Assembly (NCBI GenBank): GCA_033763735.1
Contig: JANRJY010000123.1
Location: 1 to 64,000, forward strand
Source: JANRJY01 sp033763735
GTDB lineage: Bacteria; Bacteroidota; Bacteroidia; Cytophagales; UBA9547
Reading direction: 5' to 3'
Length of the DNA stretch: 64,000 bases
The position numbers and the translations under genes are program-made. How positions within the stretch are numbered: position 1 is the stretch's first letter; every line of letters begins with the position of its first letter. Positions 63,491 through 64,000 of this stretch are shown here, piece after piece. The notes below the pieces were generated by a model that saw nothing but the letters and a program-made list of their open reading frames with translations, was not told the DNA's origin and did not search any database.

Positions 63491-64000
63491 TTGGATTTTA
63501 TCAAAAAATCATTTTGGACTACATTAGCTTCATTAGCTTTTGCATGTCAGAGCCTAATTACAAATAAATTATTTTCTGTTTATTTTGGTCCGGCAGGTGT
63601 GACGTTACTAGCTCATTTTCAAAATATTATAGCTTTATATACAACGGTAATTACTGATGGTGTGAATAGAGGTGTACAACGTCACTTGTCAGATAACAAT
63701 ATTTCATCTAATTACTGGAACAAGTATGTATCGGCTACCATTATTATCAATTTATTGTGTTATACAGTTGTAACTCTTGGTTTGTTCATTAGCTTTTCAT
63801 TAACATCATCTGGTTTTCCATCAGCACTTTTTACTTTTAATAATATAGGATTAATATTGATTTCGACCATTTTACATCTTTCAGCAATATTTTTTGTTAA
63901 TATGTTTTTATCTGAAGGTAATGCCAAAGTGTATTCCATATTAAGTATCATCAACAATATATTAGGGTTAGTTTTGGTTTACTTTAGTTCTCGATTTAAT
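63491..64000 (+). CDS. Wzx-like polysaccharide flippase, 5' part (truncated by window end)
   Basis: A partial open frame of 170 codons running to the window end. The only plausible start is TTG 63491 (translated MDFIKKSFWTTLASLAFACQ): the frame has a stop at 63461 and no ATG near the hydrophobic start. The N terminus has the Wzx/O-antigen flippase layout: SFWTTLASLAFACQSLITNK, the conserved short FGPAGVTLLAHFQNI helix start, GVNRGVQRHLS, then alternating long hydrophobic helices. It would export a lipid-linked oligosaccharide across the inner membrane. It follows the sensor kinase by 65 bp on the same strand. Confidence 0.8.
   Translation, partial: MDFIKKSFWTTLASLAFACQSLITNKLFSVYFGPAGVTLLAHFQNIIALYTTVITDGVNRGVQRHLSDNNISSNYWNKYVSATIIINLLCYTVVTLGLFISFSLTSSGFPSALFTFNNIGLILISTILHLSAIFFVNMFLSEGNAKVYSILSIINNILGLVLVYFSSRFN

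Overview
The window is low-GC DNA from a member of the Bacteroidota, probably a Chitinophagales/Sphingobacteriales/Cytophagales-like bacterium. The evidence is two PorP/SprF outer-membrane proteins, a giant surface protein ending in a gliding-motility (CHU_C, type B) C-terminal domain, a type A T9SS sorting domain, a SusC-like plug domain, a TAnnTTTG-type promoter and FadL-like and TolC-like outer-membrane proteins. No rRNA, tRNA or CRISPR array was seen.

Layout. 1-3.9 kb: a minus-strand lipoprotein, a DUF167 protein and two PorP/SprF genes. 4.1-20.05 kb: one 15.9-kb gene for a 5,315-residue secreted protein with about 37 cysteine-paired Ig/PKD-like repeats, transcribed divergently from the PorP/SprF pair. 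20.1-30 kb: core genes (nuoA-nuoB without the rest of the complex I operon, glycosyltransferase, htpG, aroE, FadL-like porin, SelW-like thioredoxin-fold protein, recR, membrane protein, GT2-fusion glycosyltransferase). 30.0-35.2 kb is an accessory island. It holds a palindromic intergenic element, a 12-copy 21-bp minisatellite, a decayed 21-codon ORF with a terminator, two adjacent units that look like integron gene cassettes with attC-like sites, and a transposase-like remnant beside a large palindrome. 35.2-48.6 kb: YdeI/OmdA protein, pirin, YidE-type transporter, plug-only TonB-receptor fragment, an aspartokinase-panC-panD cluster, a WG-repeat protein, ald, tsaE, a beta-barrel protein and a TolC-like protein. 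48.6-53.7 kb: a RelE/ParE toxin-antitoxin pair, a secreted T9SS cargo split by a 1-nt frameshift, a decayed toxin-antitoxin remnant, aroK and comM. 53.8-64 kb: a CzcA/CzcB-type metal efflux pair, a second WG-repeat protein, a minus-strand toxin-antitoxin pair, a 1,202-residue NtrY-like sensor kinase and the 5' part of a Wzx-like flippase running off the window.

The most interesting signal is at 31.0-34.56 kb. Each of two gene units begins with a GTT-type core whose downstream sequence is complementary to a core at its own 3' end (GTTAGCTGC/GCAGCTAAC and TTGGCGGT/ACCGCCAA). Each ends in a long imperfect palindrome followed by the next GTT core. This is the internal logic of integron cassettes, yet no integrase is present in the window, so the island looks like an integrase-less attC cluster. 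The first unit encodes a DUF262/DUF1524 (GmrSD-like) nuclease-type protein. The second encodes an overlapping gene pair: a winged-helix-like protein with a basic tail and a DUF4145/HEPN-like protein. I infer that both are defence modules; the pair is not one I recognise.
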